The position numbers were made by a program, and so were the translations under genes. Source: Lichtheimia corymbifera B2541 (taxonomy: Eukaryota; Mucoromycota; Mucoromycetes; Mucorales; Lichtheimiaceae). From it: a stretch of DNA of 50,643 nt. Under the pieces are notes generated by a model. It did not search any database and was not told where the DNA came from. It saw only the letters and a list, made by a program, of their open reading frames with translations. The stretch's first letter is position 1. Each line of letters opens with the position of its first letter. The stretch spans positions 1 through 50,643 of the forward strand of contig JNEU01000927.1 of the NCBI GenBank assembly GCA_000697475.1, in the 5' to 3' direction. This document shows, one piece after another, positions 33,288 to 45,987 of this stretch.

Positions 33288-36200
33288 CTATTGCTGGGTA
33301 ATCTTGTATGCTTTACCAACTCGGATAAGCAATGTACGCAGCGCCATTCTGATTTCCGGAAGCATATGTTCTTGTCCAAGGAGTTCAACCGAGGCAAGAT
33401 AAAATTGTGGTAGGTGTTTTAAGAACTATACATAAATCGAAGTGAGCATTACCAAAATAAGAGGCATTGCAAACCAAAAATAACATACATCTTCATCTTG
33501 AAGCTGAGCCAATCCATTCAGGATAGAAATAACAACAGGCGTCCATGCAGCAATGTTCTTCGGCTTCGTCTCGTGGTCCAACTCAGTATACAACGTGAAT
33601 ATTTCGTTACACAATCTACAACACCTCACGGTAAGAAATAGTACGATTGCTTGGAGACATTTACTTACGGGATCAATATCCGCTCCACCTGCTCGCGACA
33701 CTCATCACGGTCATTGATATTCTCGAGATTAGCGTACATACGCATGAGCACCGATACATAGCAGCCACCACTGGATGTCTCTTGCTTGAGTAGATTGGGC
33801 AATTGCTTCATGAAACCTGGTAACCATTGATCCACGAGTTACACACCGATGACCCAAAAAAAGAATCCCAATTAAAAAGCTTACCAAATCGCCATAAAGC
33901 CATACGCAAGTCGCTATCCGCATTGAATTCCTTGGCGAAATGGAATGACTTGCCCAAGCATTCCATCAATTGCATCAAATGTCCCGCAGGATATGCACAA
34001 TACACCGAGTCCTTGCTCAAGAGTTCATTGACGGTCTGAATAAGCATCAATTGCAAAACACACTTGACGATCACTTGTTGGAATCCACGTTGTCTCTCTT
34101 CGCTGACTTCTGCGACAGCACTATCAGGGCTCTGCATATCGAATCCGGCGCCTGCACCGTCATTGCTTGCTTTGACCTTTTCCACGAGATCTTGTGTGTC
34201 TTCAAATAAGCCATACGCAGTCGTTTTCTCAAACAAAGATACGAATGTCTCGCTAATCAAATTCCAGCACTCTCCGTCAAATTTGTCCACGTTGGCTTCA
34301 ATGTACTGCTCCAGGCATTCACAACCAATACGAGCAAGCGTGTCGTTTTCTAATAAAAGTAAACGTCAGCCATATCCGCCAATCCCCGTTTTCTTCTTCC
34401 TTTACCTTGTGTAATACACACGCTAAAGAGACCGAGAACATGACGCATCATGCCCTTCATGTTGTCAAAGTAGTACGTGTACAAATCGACCACGTTTCGT
34501 AGAGCTTCAATCATTGTTGTCGAGACCCAAACGCTGAGATCCTCTGGTGTCATATGTCGATGATGGTCAGAGTTAGGCTTGAGATCATCAAAGAGGGGGA
34601 AGACAATTTGACGTGTGATGGTTGTCCAAAACTCCGCAGGGTACTTGGATCCATGGTGTTTGAGCGTGTCGAATAGGTAATGCAGCGATCTTTTGAAACC
34701 ACGTTAGCTGCTATTCATCGTCTTCCATTACCATTTTACCTTTTCCGCACTTCAACATCATCGCTCTTCATCGTGACTTCACGGAAGCCAAAAAGAACTG
34801 CAAACCAGAATTTGACAAGGAAATCATCGCCTGACTGCACTGTTTGTGGCCCTGATACATGAGCATCGGTGATCTCGATCGTCTTATTCTTATCGGCAAT
34901 CTCGAGCATCCGTGGTATCGTATCCTTGATCATATCCAAGGCGGGTAAACTGGATAACGCGGCATTAGCATCGCCTGCCCATGAATAAATCATTATGCTA
35001 CCTACCTAATTTTCTGGAATTTCTTATTCTTGGCAAATTCAACGAGGCATGAGATATAGTCGGGGAAGGTGCCATTTGCAACAATATCGTGGAAACGCTC
35101 GGTCGTGACGCTTCGGACGATATCAAACGTCATTTGGACAATCGATTCTATGTATGATAACTACAATGAGTATTGATGCACCAATCGCCCTCAATTGAAT
35201 ACCAACCTGATGTTTCACGTGCACCAGTAGCAAATACAGAGAGCATTGTCTTCCAACCTGATCGAATGTTTTGTGCCTTTGCAAGGATCATTTGAGACAA
35301 GCATCGGAGCACCTATGTAAAGAAAAACGCCCTTATGAGAAAACCTTACTTACTTATGCATGCTAACACATACCATATCCTTGATCGCAACATCTGGATT
35401 GTTGGCCAATACTTCACGGAAAGGCATCAAGAAATCCTTCTGAAACTTGAAATGTGGCAATTCCTCCTTTTCCAAAAACTGCATCGACAATTGGCGTAGT
35501 GAATCCAGTGCAAAGAACGCAACATTGAAGTTTGATTGACAAGCGACCTGATACAAGACCGATTTAGTTCCCTAGTATTCAATTTTATAGCAACCTTCTT
35601 ACCTTATTAAAGTATTCACCAAGCACTGCCCAGATGTTGGACCATTCCATACGAATACGGTTCATGTTGTAGTACGAAATCTCGACAAGCTTTTGTAAGC
35701 TATACATTCGAGGATGTTCCAAATGTGCTGACGAGACAATTTCTTCCCAAGAGATTTCACACAAAGCCCGCACAAAGTCAACAATGGCATTCTATAAGTG
35801 GATACGTCAACATTCATGCAAGTTCCAACCACCGCTTTGTTTACTTACGCCATTCAAATTGACAGTGGCAGTAAAAAGTTTATCAGCTGCCAACACGAGT
35901 GCTTGTGAACTACCAGCAGAAGCAACCTCTTCTGTAAGGGAAAGCTGTGTATTGGTGCGTTGAGCTCTACGAGCAAAGGACGATGACCTTCGAGACAAGT
36001 CGACAGAGCTCTTATTGGCAGATTGGGGTTGTCGTTTGGTTGTGAAATCGGGTAGAGCACCTTGATCGACACCGCTCGTGATTAATTGGAAGCGCTCAAG
36101 TTGGCTCACAGTTGACAAGATTTCCTTCCAGCTGCCCTTGAGATAATTGCCATCCACTGCTGCGATTTCCAACAACGTACGAATGGCTTCCACATTTTTG

Positions 36201-39200
36201 GTTTTCATCTCATTCAAATTGGTCAAGAAGGTAAACTTGGTGAGCGTGGTAACAAAGGCATCGCGTTGCAAATCAACGTCCTCAGACTGAACGGTGTGGA
36301 AAAGACAAATGATACGAATGGCATTCTTAAAACCACCAAGGCACAATTGAACCGTCTCAAGATCATCCGATTCTTGCAAAGGACCAGAAACACCTGCCAA
36401 GAATGCCATCCATGCAACTTCGAACATGGGCCGTACGTGTTCAATATGAGATGCACTGTAAAATGTGATGGTGTCATTCTCGCCAGCACGACGTCGACTT
36501 GCTAGCATGCTGCGGAACATGGCTTCCGTCTTGGATCCCATTTCTTCAGTAGCGGCTTGATATGCTTCTCGTCGAACATCACGTGCAATGCCAGCGCTGA
36601 CCAACGCATTTTGAATACCCATAATGTTGAGTGCTCCACCTGGTGAGACAGCAAAAAGTGCAGCATCATTCGCAGCTTCCACCTCATCTTTGAGCTTGAT
36701 CTCGTTATTTCGGATCTCGTCATAAATGGCTTCAAGCAAATCATCCGGGATATCAGAGCCATCATCGATACCACGATTATTCTTGATGAAATCATTCAAT
36801 GTCATTGGCCGTTTGTTGTGCGGATTATGCTGATCAGTATTCAACATGATGACCGAATATGCGAGTACGTATGCCGTTTCTATCAAATTTGATATATTAG
36901 CTCCCTGACACCTATTTCATCAATTCTTTATCATCTCACCTGCATTGGCGAATACCGTTGGATTGAAATGAACATAGCGCTCTGCAAACTTGAGCATGAA
37001 TCGATCGATCTTTTGTCCTTCACCGGGGAGACGGAACGTCTGTAACAAGTGACGTAATGCATCCACAAAGTTCATGTTTGTAAATTCCAGCTCGTCGACA
37101 AAGGCATGCATGATAGCAATATTCTCGGGATCACTAAAACAGAAATGTGAGTTCGCACAGCCTGTGAGAGGCGCAATCGATGTCATATTTACCCTTCACC
37201 AAGGAATTCTCCAATCTGCATTTTGCTTAGGCCCTCAGTGTTCAACAAGAATCGTGCAACGTTTTGATGATCATTGATATCCACAAAGCCATTGCTGGCA
37301 AGTAGCTGAATACCCTTCTTTGGCTTCCAATTGAATTGTCTTACGCCTTCTTGCAAGATCTGCTTCCGATGCTTCAGGTTTTCAAATTGTTCTGGATCAT
37401 CCAATGGTGGTGTCGACACGTTGCTGCTGCTATTGTTATTGCCGCTGATTCCTGGTGATAATCGAGCACCTGAAGCATTGCTGTGATTGGTGATGCGATT
37501 ACCACCATTGGTATCCTCGCTTTCACGTGGTGTTGTTCCCGAACTTTGATCATCCTCAGAACGAGAGCCTGCCGTCACGCTAACGGATCCATTTGCATAC
37601 CAGCTAACAAGTGATTGCAGCACTGCCACCAAACATTCCAAAGAACGAAAACGAATAGCTGATTCAGATAACTGGCTGTTGGCGCTGACTTGCTTCTCAT
37701 TGTGTTGCACGGTATCAGTTGTAAGGGGTGGTGGAATCATCACATTCTTTGACTTTTTGCCTTGCGCTGGTGACGATATAGTGGAGGAAGCGTGTGTATC
37801 ATGATCCTTTGCGTTGTTGGGTGCGTTATGTTGCGTTGTAATCTTTGAAAGCACGTTCACCATCCTATGGTCTTTGTTAATGATATGCCATCCTTACACT
37901 TTGCCAGATCCTCATTGCCTACCTCTCGTATATATTATCCAAGGACGCGCCATCACAATCATAGTTCAAGTAGATATCCACCAATGTCTGGGGATCGTTA
38001 CATATCCGCAATAAAACCTTGAGTAACGAATGCTTTTGTTGATATGATGCCGTTCGCATTTCCAAGATACGCAAAAATATCTCTCGGAAGAACACCTCAA
38101 TCTCTTTCTATAATGCATGATGAGCGGACTTGCTCAACGTATAACCTAATCTATGCTTCTTACCTTGAGATAAACTCTCAATCCCTGCACCACCTTGGAT
38201 AATATCTCCAATGTAATATCAAACACCTGTGGGACCACTGAGAATGCATTTCGACCAAGACTTGGGCAAAGATATTGCTTGATTTCTTGAATGAAGGGGT
38301 TCACTCGGTGAGCGGCGGTGCTTCCATCCTGAAGTGTCGTTGTAAATGTCACAGATGGTGATGTGAAAACGTTCATGTGTGATGTGAGGATAGTCAAGAT
38401 GAGATGCAGCGACAATAACTTGGAACGCATTGAATAGGATCGCATATCATTTCCCCTATATTCAATCTACGTTAAGAAAATCCTTGCACAAATTGTGACA
38501 TTCGTATCATACCATTCTGAAGATATGGGTTTCTTTGACAATTTGCATAACGCTCGGAAAACAAGAATGGCATCTTTGATATACAAGTCGCTTTCGGTCT
38601 CCATGGTTGATATGGTGTCATTCTCGAAGGATCCACGGCTAACATCACTAGAATATATTATGTCAGCAAAATTTGTCACACGCTTTCAAGAAAAAACACA
38701 TACCCATCATCAGATTCTTTTTCTGTGGTATCAAGCTTCTTTTCCTCTGCCAATGTTTCCTCAGCTTGTGAAGTCTGATCAGGCTCAGGTTGAGTAGTAG
38801 AGACATCGTCATGCTTGGCAGCTTCAGAAGGAAGGTTGGAGGTGCTATTGCCATGGGTGCTGACTTCCTCATCTTGAAATACGTTGGCTGTGTCATTCAA
38901 GAACTCTGAATTATCACTGGCTTTCCCTGCAGGCAACTTGCGATCCATCTCACTTCGTGCAATATTGGCTTCAACAATGATCTGCTCCTGAAATGACGTG
39001 TCATGTGGCTCGTGCTCATTAGCTGATTGCTCCTGGGTTTTGGATGGTTCGTGTTTCTCCTCTGTCGGTGACATTTCATTGATCGATGTCACACTTTGAG
39101 CAGTTGGGTTGACCTTGATACGACGGAAAATGTGATCGACCATTTGAGTCAAAGTCACCTGTGCAATGTTCTGGTTTGCGCTGTTGCGTGATAACAAGAA

Positions 39201-39919
39201 GATGTTGTACGTTGTTCGAACGGCTTTGAGCAGTGATGACTGATGTACGGGATTGTTTGTAGCATAAACGGCATCGAGTAATGTCTATGGCAACATTATA
39301 TCAGCATCTTTATCATTGTCCACTTCCAATCCTCTCATACCTTGATGATTTGTAATTGTACTTTTTCATCAGTATCTTCGCCAATGAAACAATCACATAT
39401 ACTATCCACCACACGCTCCATCACTTGCGACTGCGTAGCTTCATCTTCAATATCCGCCAGGTAATTGTATGTGATGAATTTGCCAAGACAATCGAGAGCA
39501 ATCGTCATCAAATTGGCTGATCGAGTATCAATAGCCGTCTGCAATGCTGATAAGATAGCGGTCGACCTACATATTCTCATATCAGTTATCAACTCTTTTC
39601 CATCCATTATCCTTCAATTTGCTTACCGAGTCTGACCTTCGGGAGGGTCGCCGCCTGTCTTCAACATGGCTAGGAACACAAGAGTTAAAAAACAACCCCC
39701 CATTTCCTATGATACTATCCACCAACACTCACATTGTGTACTTTGGACGACTTCCTTGAGAGACTTGTTCTTCCTTCCCTCCTTGGTATTGGCGATCTTT
39801 TCCAAAGCATTGACGACAAAGACTGCACTGGACGTGGCATGAGAAATAGTCTGGGTGGATGTCCTCGTGGATGTTGGTGATGATAGATTCTGTGAAGAGT
39901 TGTTGGGAGAGGTCGCCAT
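33288..39919 (-). CDS. SEC7: Sec7/BIG-type Arf guanine nucleotide exchange factor
   Basis: Activates Arf at the trans-Golgi for vesicle budding. Twenty exons join in phase: 39919-39733, 39669-39627, 39566-39341, 39284-38704, 38647-38513, 38455-38164, 38107-37923, 37864-37193, 37133-36940, 36879-35849, 35791-35603, 35547-35374, 35312-35207, 35147-35006, 34949-34740, 34689-34406, 34349-33885, 33816-33669, 33615-33489 and 33425-33288. The 1842 residues match BIG1/BIG2 length. DCB and HUS domains come first ([39 protein letters not shown]-like). The Sec7 domain (about 718-910) has [12 protein letters not shown] with the glutamate finger E773 beside the exon 8/9 junction, then [14 protein letters not shown] and [17 protein letters not shown]1-HDS4 follow ([20 protein letters not shown]). 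Acidic Ser/Glu-rich linkers lie in exons 4 and 8. Confidence 0.96.
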
Positions 39920-41667
39920 AGTGTATAATTGAAGCGTAGAGAAACGGCTTCCTGTAATCGAGAAATGAGTCTCATTGTGTCTTTGTATACACCCACGCGC
40001 GTGTGAGTACCTTTTTCTTTAACTCGTGCTTGGAATTAGCCCCACACTTCAAAAGAAGAATAAATGCGACCCGATTGTCTGTTTACAAGAGTGAGCGATG
40101 AGAACATGGAGAGATGTCTTTAGTATTGTTGGAAAAAGCTTCACCTTTGGAAAACTGCAGTGGCCGATAGATACTGAGCCAAGCTGAACAAGAGCAAGAT
40201 AACTAAATGAAAGGCAGCAACCCTTCTTCCGCTTTTGGATCCATGGGTGCGGACCATCAAATATAGAGAGATGCCATGCAATAATCTCCCTCCTCAATTC
40301 CCACCCAACATTTAAGACAAACACTGTTGCTATGATACCAAGCCTATTTCTACACAATAATAATACTCAATCATCATATAAAGTTCGACAAACATCCTAC
40401 ACATGGGCTTTATTACTATGGATACCACACTACTACAATAATACATATACGCATATACCACTCTCTTCGTTATTGACAGCTGCTGCAGCAATTATTTTAG
40501 GGAGGCACACCTGTGCAACACCTAAGCAAAGGCCAACTATGGTTTTGCTTGTGAATCCATGCACGAGCATCCAATACCGTTCACTACTGATGCAGATCGA
40601 CCTTGTCAAATATGATAAAGAAATGATGCTGATAAGCAGATGATTTTGGTTGTTTTCTGGCGCCAGGGAATTGGATCCTCGCTGTGTATACACCTGAGCA
40701 CTACAAGTGATAACTGGAAAATACATTATGTCATGGTGAGCCTTTCGGGGATGTTGACACCTGTCCTAATATGACCATCTATAAATTCTCTTATAAGCTA
40801 TCATTCTTCTCCTTTAATGAGCTTAAATTCACTCCCTCCATAGACATAAAAGAGATGTTCTTCCATCATACTTGACACGTCCCTTCCATCGATTACGCTT
40901 CTTTGATTGCTCAAATCTTAAAAGACCAAAGCTTATCCCCAGACCACGGCAGGTACAATCTTTTTACAATACTGCTGGCATGATTTTGTACACCCACTAA
41001 TACCATCATGATCATTCATAATATCATTGTCTTGCTGTTCTTTGTCTTTGTTGTTGTTGTTATTGAGATATGGGTAATGTGATCAACACTTGATTAGCCA
41101 CTTACTACCCTTCTTTCGTAGTAGATGGATAGATGACATATTTACGAAGCTTGGGAGCGTTGTCGTGATGCATTGACATGATGCAAAAACTAAGCTTGGG
41201 ATGAGATTTTGTGCTGGATTTTAAACCAGATCGCTTGTTCCGATCAATAATGATCTGAATAATGATATAAGCAATATGCAAGTTCGAGTGTTTGAGGAAG
41301 TCAAAGGCAGCCGAAACACCATGCTCGACCTGATGCCATTTGATGATTTCATTATGATACCATTTAAGTTCATGTAAGAATTACAAGGACACATCATCAG
41401 GATACCAAAAATATCAGTAATAGTAATAAAGATGATTTAATACTGTCATACTATTGATCACTTGAAGCTATTTGCTTGGATAGGGTGGATATTGCTATTA
41501 TTGCGGGATGCTACAAGCACGAAAGATCTCAGCTGTCGCCATAAAACAAAAATTGGCTGGGCACCGCGTTCGGAAAGTGAAAAACGCGTCTAATCAATAA
41601 CGCGTCTGTGCTGCGCTCAATTGCTCACGCTCGTATCTTTTCTTATTATATTTTTGGCTTTGGGACA
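39920..41667. promoter_or_regulatory. Divergent intergenic region, SEC7 / RFA2
   Basis: About 1.75 kb between two start codons that point apart. Short open frames at 40049-40726 are not conserved-looking. The SEC7-proximal 100 bp carries a pyrimidine-rich leader. The RFA2-proximal end holds two ACGCGT sites, listed separately. The middle (40800-41500) is AT-rich with no feature I can name. Confidence 0.5.
41584..41605. promoter_or_regulatory. Pair of MCB-like ACGCGT boxes before RFA2
   Basis: Two perfect ACGCGT hexamers at 41584-41589 and 41600-41605, 16 bp apart start to start, lie 63-84 bp upstream of the RFA2 start codon. In yeasts this MluI cell-cycle box is bound by MBF and drives G1/S transcription of DNA replication genes. 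Use of the same box in this fungus is inferred from its sequence and its target gene. Confidence 0.55.
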
Positions 41668-42667
41668 ATGGAAGGTGGTAAGTACTGCTGCATCCTGACA
41701 TTATACACGATCGAATATACTCACTCCAGTCATAACAGGATTCTTTAATAACGACAATTCAGAAGGCACTTCTTTTAACGGAAGCAAGGTACAACGATCT
41801 CAACGCATGCTGCAGCACAACATTGACTTTCTGCTATAGAGAAGCTTCAATGAACATACAATCCGGCCTCTTACAGTGAAGCAGTTCCAGGATATTCAAA
41901 TCGTGAGCGACAACGTGTTTAGACTCGATGACATGGATATAAATTCGGTACGGCATAGATTCCATTATCGTTGCACACCATGTTGTACTGATTGGTATCA
42001 TCAAACAGGTTACCGTGGTCGGTGTTGTCAGAGATATATCGCCATCGACTACCAATCTGCAGTATACAATTGAGGATGGCACGGCCATGATGGAAGTACG
42101 ACACTGGCACGAAGGTTCCAATGAGGGTGGCGAATTACCAAACGACATAAGGTAAAAACGCGATATACGATCAGCGACATTTTATCAATATCTGATATGA
42201 CAATGAACGATTATCCAGCAAGGGAACATATGTGCGCATCAATGGCCGAGTCAACCAATTCAACAACAGGATCAATTGCATTGCCTTTGCTATCCGACCT
42301 ATCACCGACTTCAACGAGATCACATTCCACTTTTTAGAGGCCATCTTAGCCCATGTTAGATTTACCAAGCCATCTGGAGTAAGTATTGGAACCTTTTTTA
42401 ATGGGTCGGCCGCCATACTCATACCATTTATTTCAGGGTGATCGCATGGAAATCGACTCTGGCAACGGAGCTCAGAAGAGCTTAAATGAGCGTATCATCG
42501 ATGTGGTGAAACGTTATCAGGATGACGAAGAGGGTGTCCATGTGGACCAAATTGCAAAGGAGCTTCAAGAAGATGGAGAGAAGATCAGATCGCTTGTAGA
42601 AGAGCTACAGAATGAAGGCCACTTGTACACAACCACCGATGACTACCATATCAAGTCAACTGATTGA
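41668..42667 (+). CDS. RFA2: Replication protein A 32-kDa subunit (RPA2)
   Basis: Middle subunit of the single-strand DNA binding complex used in replication, repair and recombination. Six exons (41668-41677, 41730-41788, 41840-41947, 42009-42151, 42219-42378, 42437-42667) give 236 residues. The first exon holds only 10 coding bases. A short Gly/Ser/Asn-rich N-terminus (the phosphorylated region in other species) leads into RSFNEHTIRPLTVKQF and the OB fold: VTVVGVVRDISPSTTNLQYT, IEDGTAMMEVRHWHE, YVRINGRVNQFNNR and ITDFNEITFHFLEAILAH. A winged helix ends the protein (EEGVHVDQIAKELQE, LVEELQNEGHLYTTTDDYH). The intron at 41789-41839 is required because the unspliced frame meets TAG at 41837. Confidence 0.95.
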
Positions 42668-43937
42668 TTGTAACCATAACCCCCGTGATTCAATAAACAC
42701 TCCTACGATTTACAACAACATCATCATGCTCCATAGACTAGTTCCATGATAGGTTGGCACTTCTCCCCTTGAGCGCTTCTAATACAGGCACAGCCTCCAT
42801 TCTAAATCATGGATTTGATTGGTCGGCCGATCAAAGGTTGTTCGAACAGCATGGGTGTACTGCATGTGATACAACGAACATTCTTTTGTGATCCTGACGC
42901 AGGATGTGTGCTGGTATTGCACCTACAACCAAATCTCTTTGACTATGACAAGTGTGTGAGATCCATTGTATTGAATAAAGCTATAATGATATATGATCCA
43001 CTGTTTGTGTACTCTTCTTCTCGAAACGCAATACATCGTGTGCGTGTGATGATAATTTTAAGCTTACAACGCGCATGCTTCTGTGGGACAAGCATGATAA
43101 TGGTCATCCAAGGAGCAAATATATGACAACAGGAGACAACCATATATGCACAGGATGAGTATCGCTGGCAATCAAGCATGGTGGCTATATTAACAAGGTC
43201 CAATGTCTACCAGCCTTAGTCCACTGATAGTTTTCAACCTGGATCGTTGACTTCGGAATACACTTGGAAGCACAGATTCCATGTTTCCCGAAAAATGAAG
43301 TTGGGGTTGCAGTGTAATAGTGGGCGAAGCAAAGGACATGTGACACATGTAACGTCAAAATCGACAGACACCCATCCAAGTATGGGATCGATCTTTTGAC
43401 GTGAATCCCAAGCTGCCTATTTCTCAAGAGCATATGATTTTCTGTCTATGGTGTTGTCTACCTTGTCACATGGCTTGTGGCATTCTTGATGTCTCAAAGG
43501 AGATCATATTGGTATAGGTAGAGATGATCATACTGCATTAATAGGGCGAATGGCGCACTCATTGTCAAAAGGGAATGTCATAAACAGGAGAAGAATAAGC
43601 GCGCACCGGTATCATGTCATCCAATAACATCCCAGGGGTACCTTTGTCACACATTGGTGAGCACAGGCGTCTGTCAGTAACATGCAAGACATGAAAGTTG
43701 TGGGAATGGCAATTATCCGTGTATGGTCAAACGCCGTGCGTTACACACACGTCCCCCCTCTCTCTGGGTAGGTGATCATTGCATATGCAGGTGCTTCACT
43801 TTTTGTACATCATGCTCAGGGTGATCCTGATGTTGTGGTTTAAAAAGCACCTTCTTATCGTATCGGATCTCCATCAGATTGTTCCTCTTTCTCACTACTC
43901 GTTTTTTTACTGCCTTCACGCTTTTACTCGTCATAAA
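42668..43937. other. Intergenic, RFA2 to HMG-box gene
   Basis: About 1.27 kb. The 3' flank of RFA2 has an AATAAA at about 42692-42697. One 105-codon frame at 42809-43126 (+) has no recognisable domain and poor composition. The last 200 bp form the promoter and leader of the HMG-box gene, with a long CT-rich stretch at about 43750-43770 and 43880-43930. Confidence 0.4.
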
Positions 43938-44787
43938 ATGGTCCATGCATCTACATCCTCCTCAAAAATTCCACGCCCCATGAATTGCTTCTTGGCATTC
44001 CGACTTGAGAAACAACAAGAAATCATCTCCCGATGTCCTGGAGCAAATCATCGCGACATTTCTAAAATCATTGCCAAGTGGTGGAAATCCATGCCAGATG
44101 AAGAGAAAGAACCATACCGGGAGCGAGCGCGTCTAGCCAAAAATGAACATGCAAAAAGGTAACATTGGGGTTGGTTCAACTATCAGCAATATGGTTTCTT
44201 ATGTAGCGTATCAAATTAGGTATCCTAACTACAAATACCAACCACAAAAGCGTCAAGGGAAGAAAACACGCAAGTACATGCGTCGATCTCGTGATCGATT
44301 TACATCGCGTGTAGAAGAGAATAATCGTATTATGGAACAACTCTATGACAACCCGCGGATACTAGAAGAGGAAGGTCACAAAATCGCGATTGCTGGTCTG
44401 TCGCCATTTTCGGATTACTCCTTGGAATCACCAACCACAGCTGCTTCTGCGAGCCCCCATTTTGGTGTAACACAAGTTGACCTTCATGCAAATTTTCATG
44501 ATCCTCTTATTACCCATTGTCTGGAGAATCAAACATTTTACGCATTGCCTATGACATTGGATAACACCGTGGACTTCTTTATCAACAACTCAAATGAATC
44601 ATTATCATCCTCACTACCACCATCGCCATCCTCCGATTACTCAGCTCAAGGTCTTTTCTTAAATTTACCGCTTCTTGATCAAGACGTCGTCTCTGATAAC
44701 TATGATACAAGTCGTATAAACCTAATGACCGCCTATGAGCTGCTAGGTAACCAATGTATCCCTCCGACGACTGGAACTTGGTTTTGA
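43938..44787 (+). CDS. MATA-type HMG-box transcription factor
   Basis: Two exons (43938-44158, 44220-44787) give 262 residues. The single HMG box spans about residues 11-80: IPRPMNCFLAFRLEKQQEII, NHRDISKIIAKWWKSMPDEE, KEPYRERARLAKNEHAKRYP, with NYKYQP after the splice. The RPMN start and YPNYKYQP end are those of sequence-specific (SOX/MATA) boxes that bend AACAAT-like sites. A basic tail follows (KRQGKKTRKYMRRSRDR). The rest is Ser/Thr/Asp-rich and probably an activation region. Fungal relatives include mating-type and sexual regulators, but the neighbours here (RFA2, MAPEG) are not the triose-phosphate transporter and RNA helicase that flank the Mucorales sex locus, so this is probably a different family member. 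Confidence 0.88.
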
Positions 44788-45393
44788 TGATCACTGGCTA
44801 ACGGATGATAAAACCCAATAATGCTCAAAGTCACATAATCATCATCACTACCACCACCCACACAATGATAATGTAGCACTTGTCATTGTGCTAATTGTAT
44901 AATAATGAATAAAAGCAATGAGCCATCTTATCGATGTTAATATGCTAGTTGGTTTTCATTTATTGGCCTCTCGCCCATTCACAGCTTTCAGCAGAAACTG
45001 CTGAGGGCCCACTGGACAACATGACTGATTTCGTTCGCGGATACGGTGTCTCTACTGTAGCAGCGATTGGTTATAATAGATGTGCTTGTAAATACCTTTG
45101 CTTTCATGATACCACAGTAATCAGTGCATACCCAGCAACAAAACACGCAAAAGTAATATGGATGTCGAAATGGTGATTCACGTGGTTTCTTTTGTATTAT
45201 CAAACGACCCAATTGCTGCTGCATTTACATATATCATATCATGACGATGCATCCAAAAGGTGAATTTTACATATTAGACGATTAACTTTATTGTCCTTTG
45301 TAGACGTACAAAAAGTGGATTCAACAGTGTACAGCGATAGAGTCATTAAAATTGCTAATGATGAAGAATAACGGATGAGAAGATGGTATCTTT
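44788..45393. other. Convergent intergenic region
   Basis: About 600 bp between the HMG-box gene and the MAPEG gene stop codons. It has AT-rich 3' UTR character, with AATGAATAAAAG at about 44904-44915 for the plus-strand gene. The 75-codon frames here show no domain. Confidence 0.4.
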
Positions 45394-45987
45394 CTAATGG
45401 CGACGTCGCCATCCTTGTTGGAACGCTAAGGCCCCAATGGCAAGGGTTATGCCAAAGAAAGCAGCACTATAAAGGAATCGGATAAAGCGGTGACCATATC
45501 CAATCTCTGTGAATGCGACGATCACAGTAAGAGCAAAGAAGCTAAATAAAGAGGCCATATGTCAATACATATATACAATATCTAGTCAAGGAGTACTCAC
45601 ATCCATGTCAAGATCATGACAGCGCGGGTAGATGCCCCACCAAAAGTATTGAGAACCAGGACTCCCAGCAAGAGCAGCGTGTTTTCAAAAAGGACACGAT
45701 GGGCGTTGGCAAGACGCGACTTTAGATTTGATAACAACGATGAATGAATTGGGCGTACTAAAGATTTGTCTCATTGTACTTACACCAAAACCTCCTTCAG
45801 GTCTCCACTTTTTCTTGGTTTTACTCTCCCCCGCTTGCTCAGAATCTTGTGCAGGTGCAGGCTTCTCAGTGTCTTCACCAAAAACATGGCGTACGAAATA
45901 CACAAGTCCCCAGAGCACCCAAAGGGTAAAAAAAGCAATCCATGTAAGGCGCACGTCTTGGTCGATAACAAAATCGTTGACGTCCAT
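45394..45987 (-). CDS. MAPEG-family-like four-helix membrane protein
   Basis: Three exons (45987-45784, 45719-45601, 45541-45394) give 156 residues. Four hydrophobic helices are evident: WIAFFTLWVLWGLVYFV, FENTLLLLGVLVLNTFGG, VMILTWIFFALTVIVAF and FIRFLYSAAFFGITLAIGAL. The stretch RLANAHRVLFENTLLLLGVL resembles the (Q/R)-x-N-x-x-E-N-x-x-x-F helix of MAPEG proteins, the family of microsomal glutathione transferases and eicosanoid synthases, although the motif is not perfect. A charged loop (residues 38-68, Glu/Lys/Pro-rich) between helices 1 and 2 is longer than usual. Substrate unknown; a DUF-type MAPEG relative is as likely as a true glutathione transferase. Confidence 0.7.

Noticed and set aside
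34950..34993. Exon 15 of SEC7 starting at the GGGCAG acceptor near 34974
   Set aside because: That would leave a 31-nt intron and break the frame; the CCAG acceptor at 34950 gives a 56-nt intron with a CTAAT branch site and keeps the frame.
40049..40726. Overlapping frames of about 100 codons upstream of SEC7
   Set aside because: They occur on both strands at the same place, lack domains and read as random translations of AT-rich DNA.
43938..44787. Calling this region the mating-type (sex) locus
   Set aside because: The HMG gene is suggestive, but the triose-phosphate transporter and RNA helicase that flank the Mucorales sex locus are absent from both sides.
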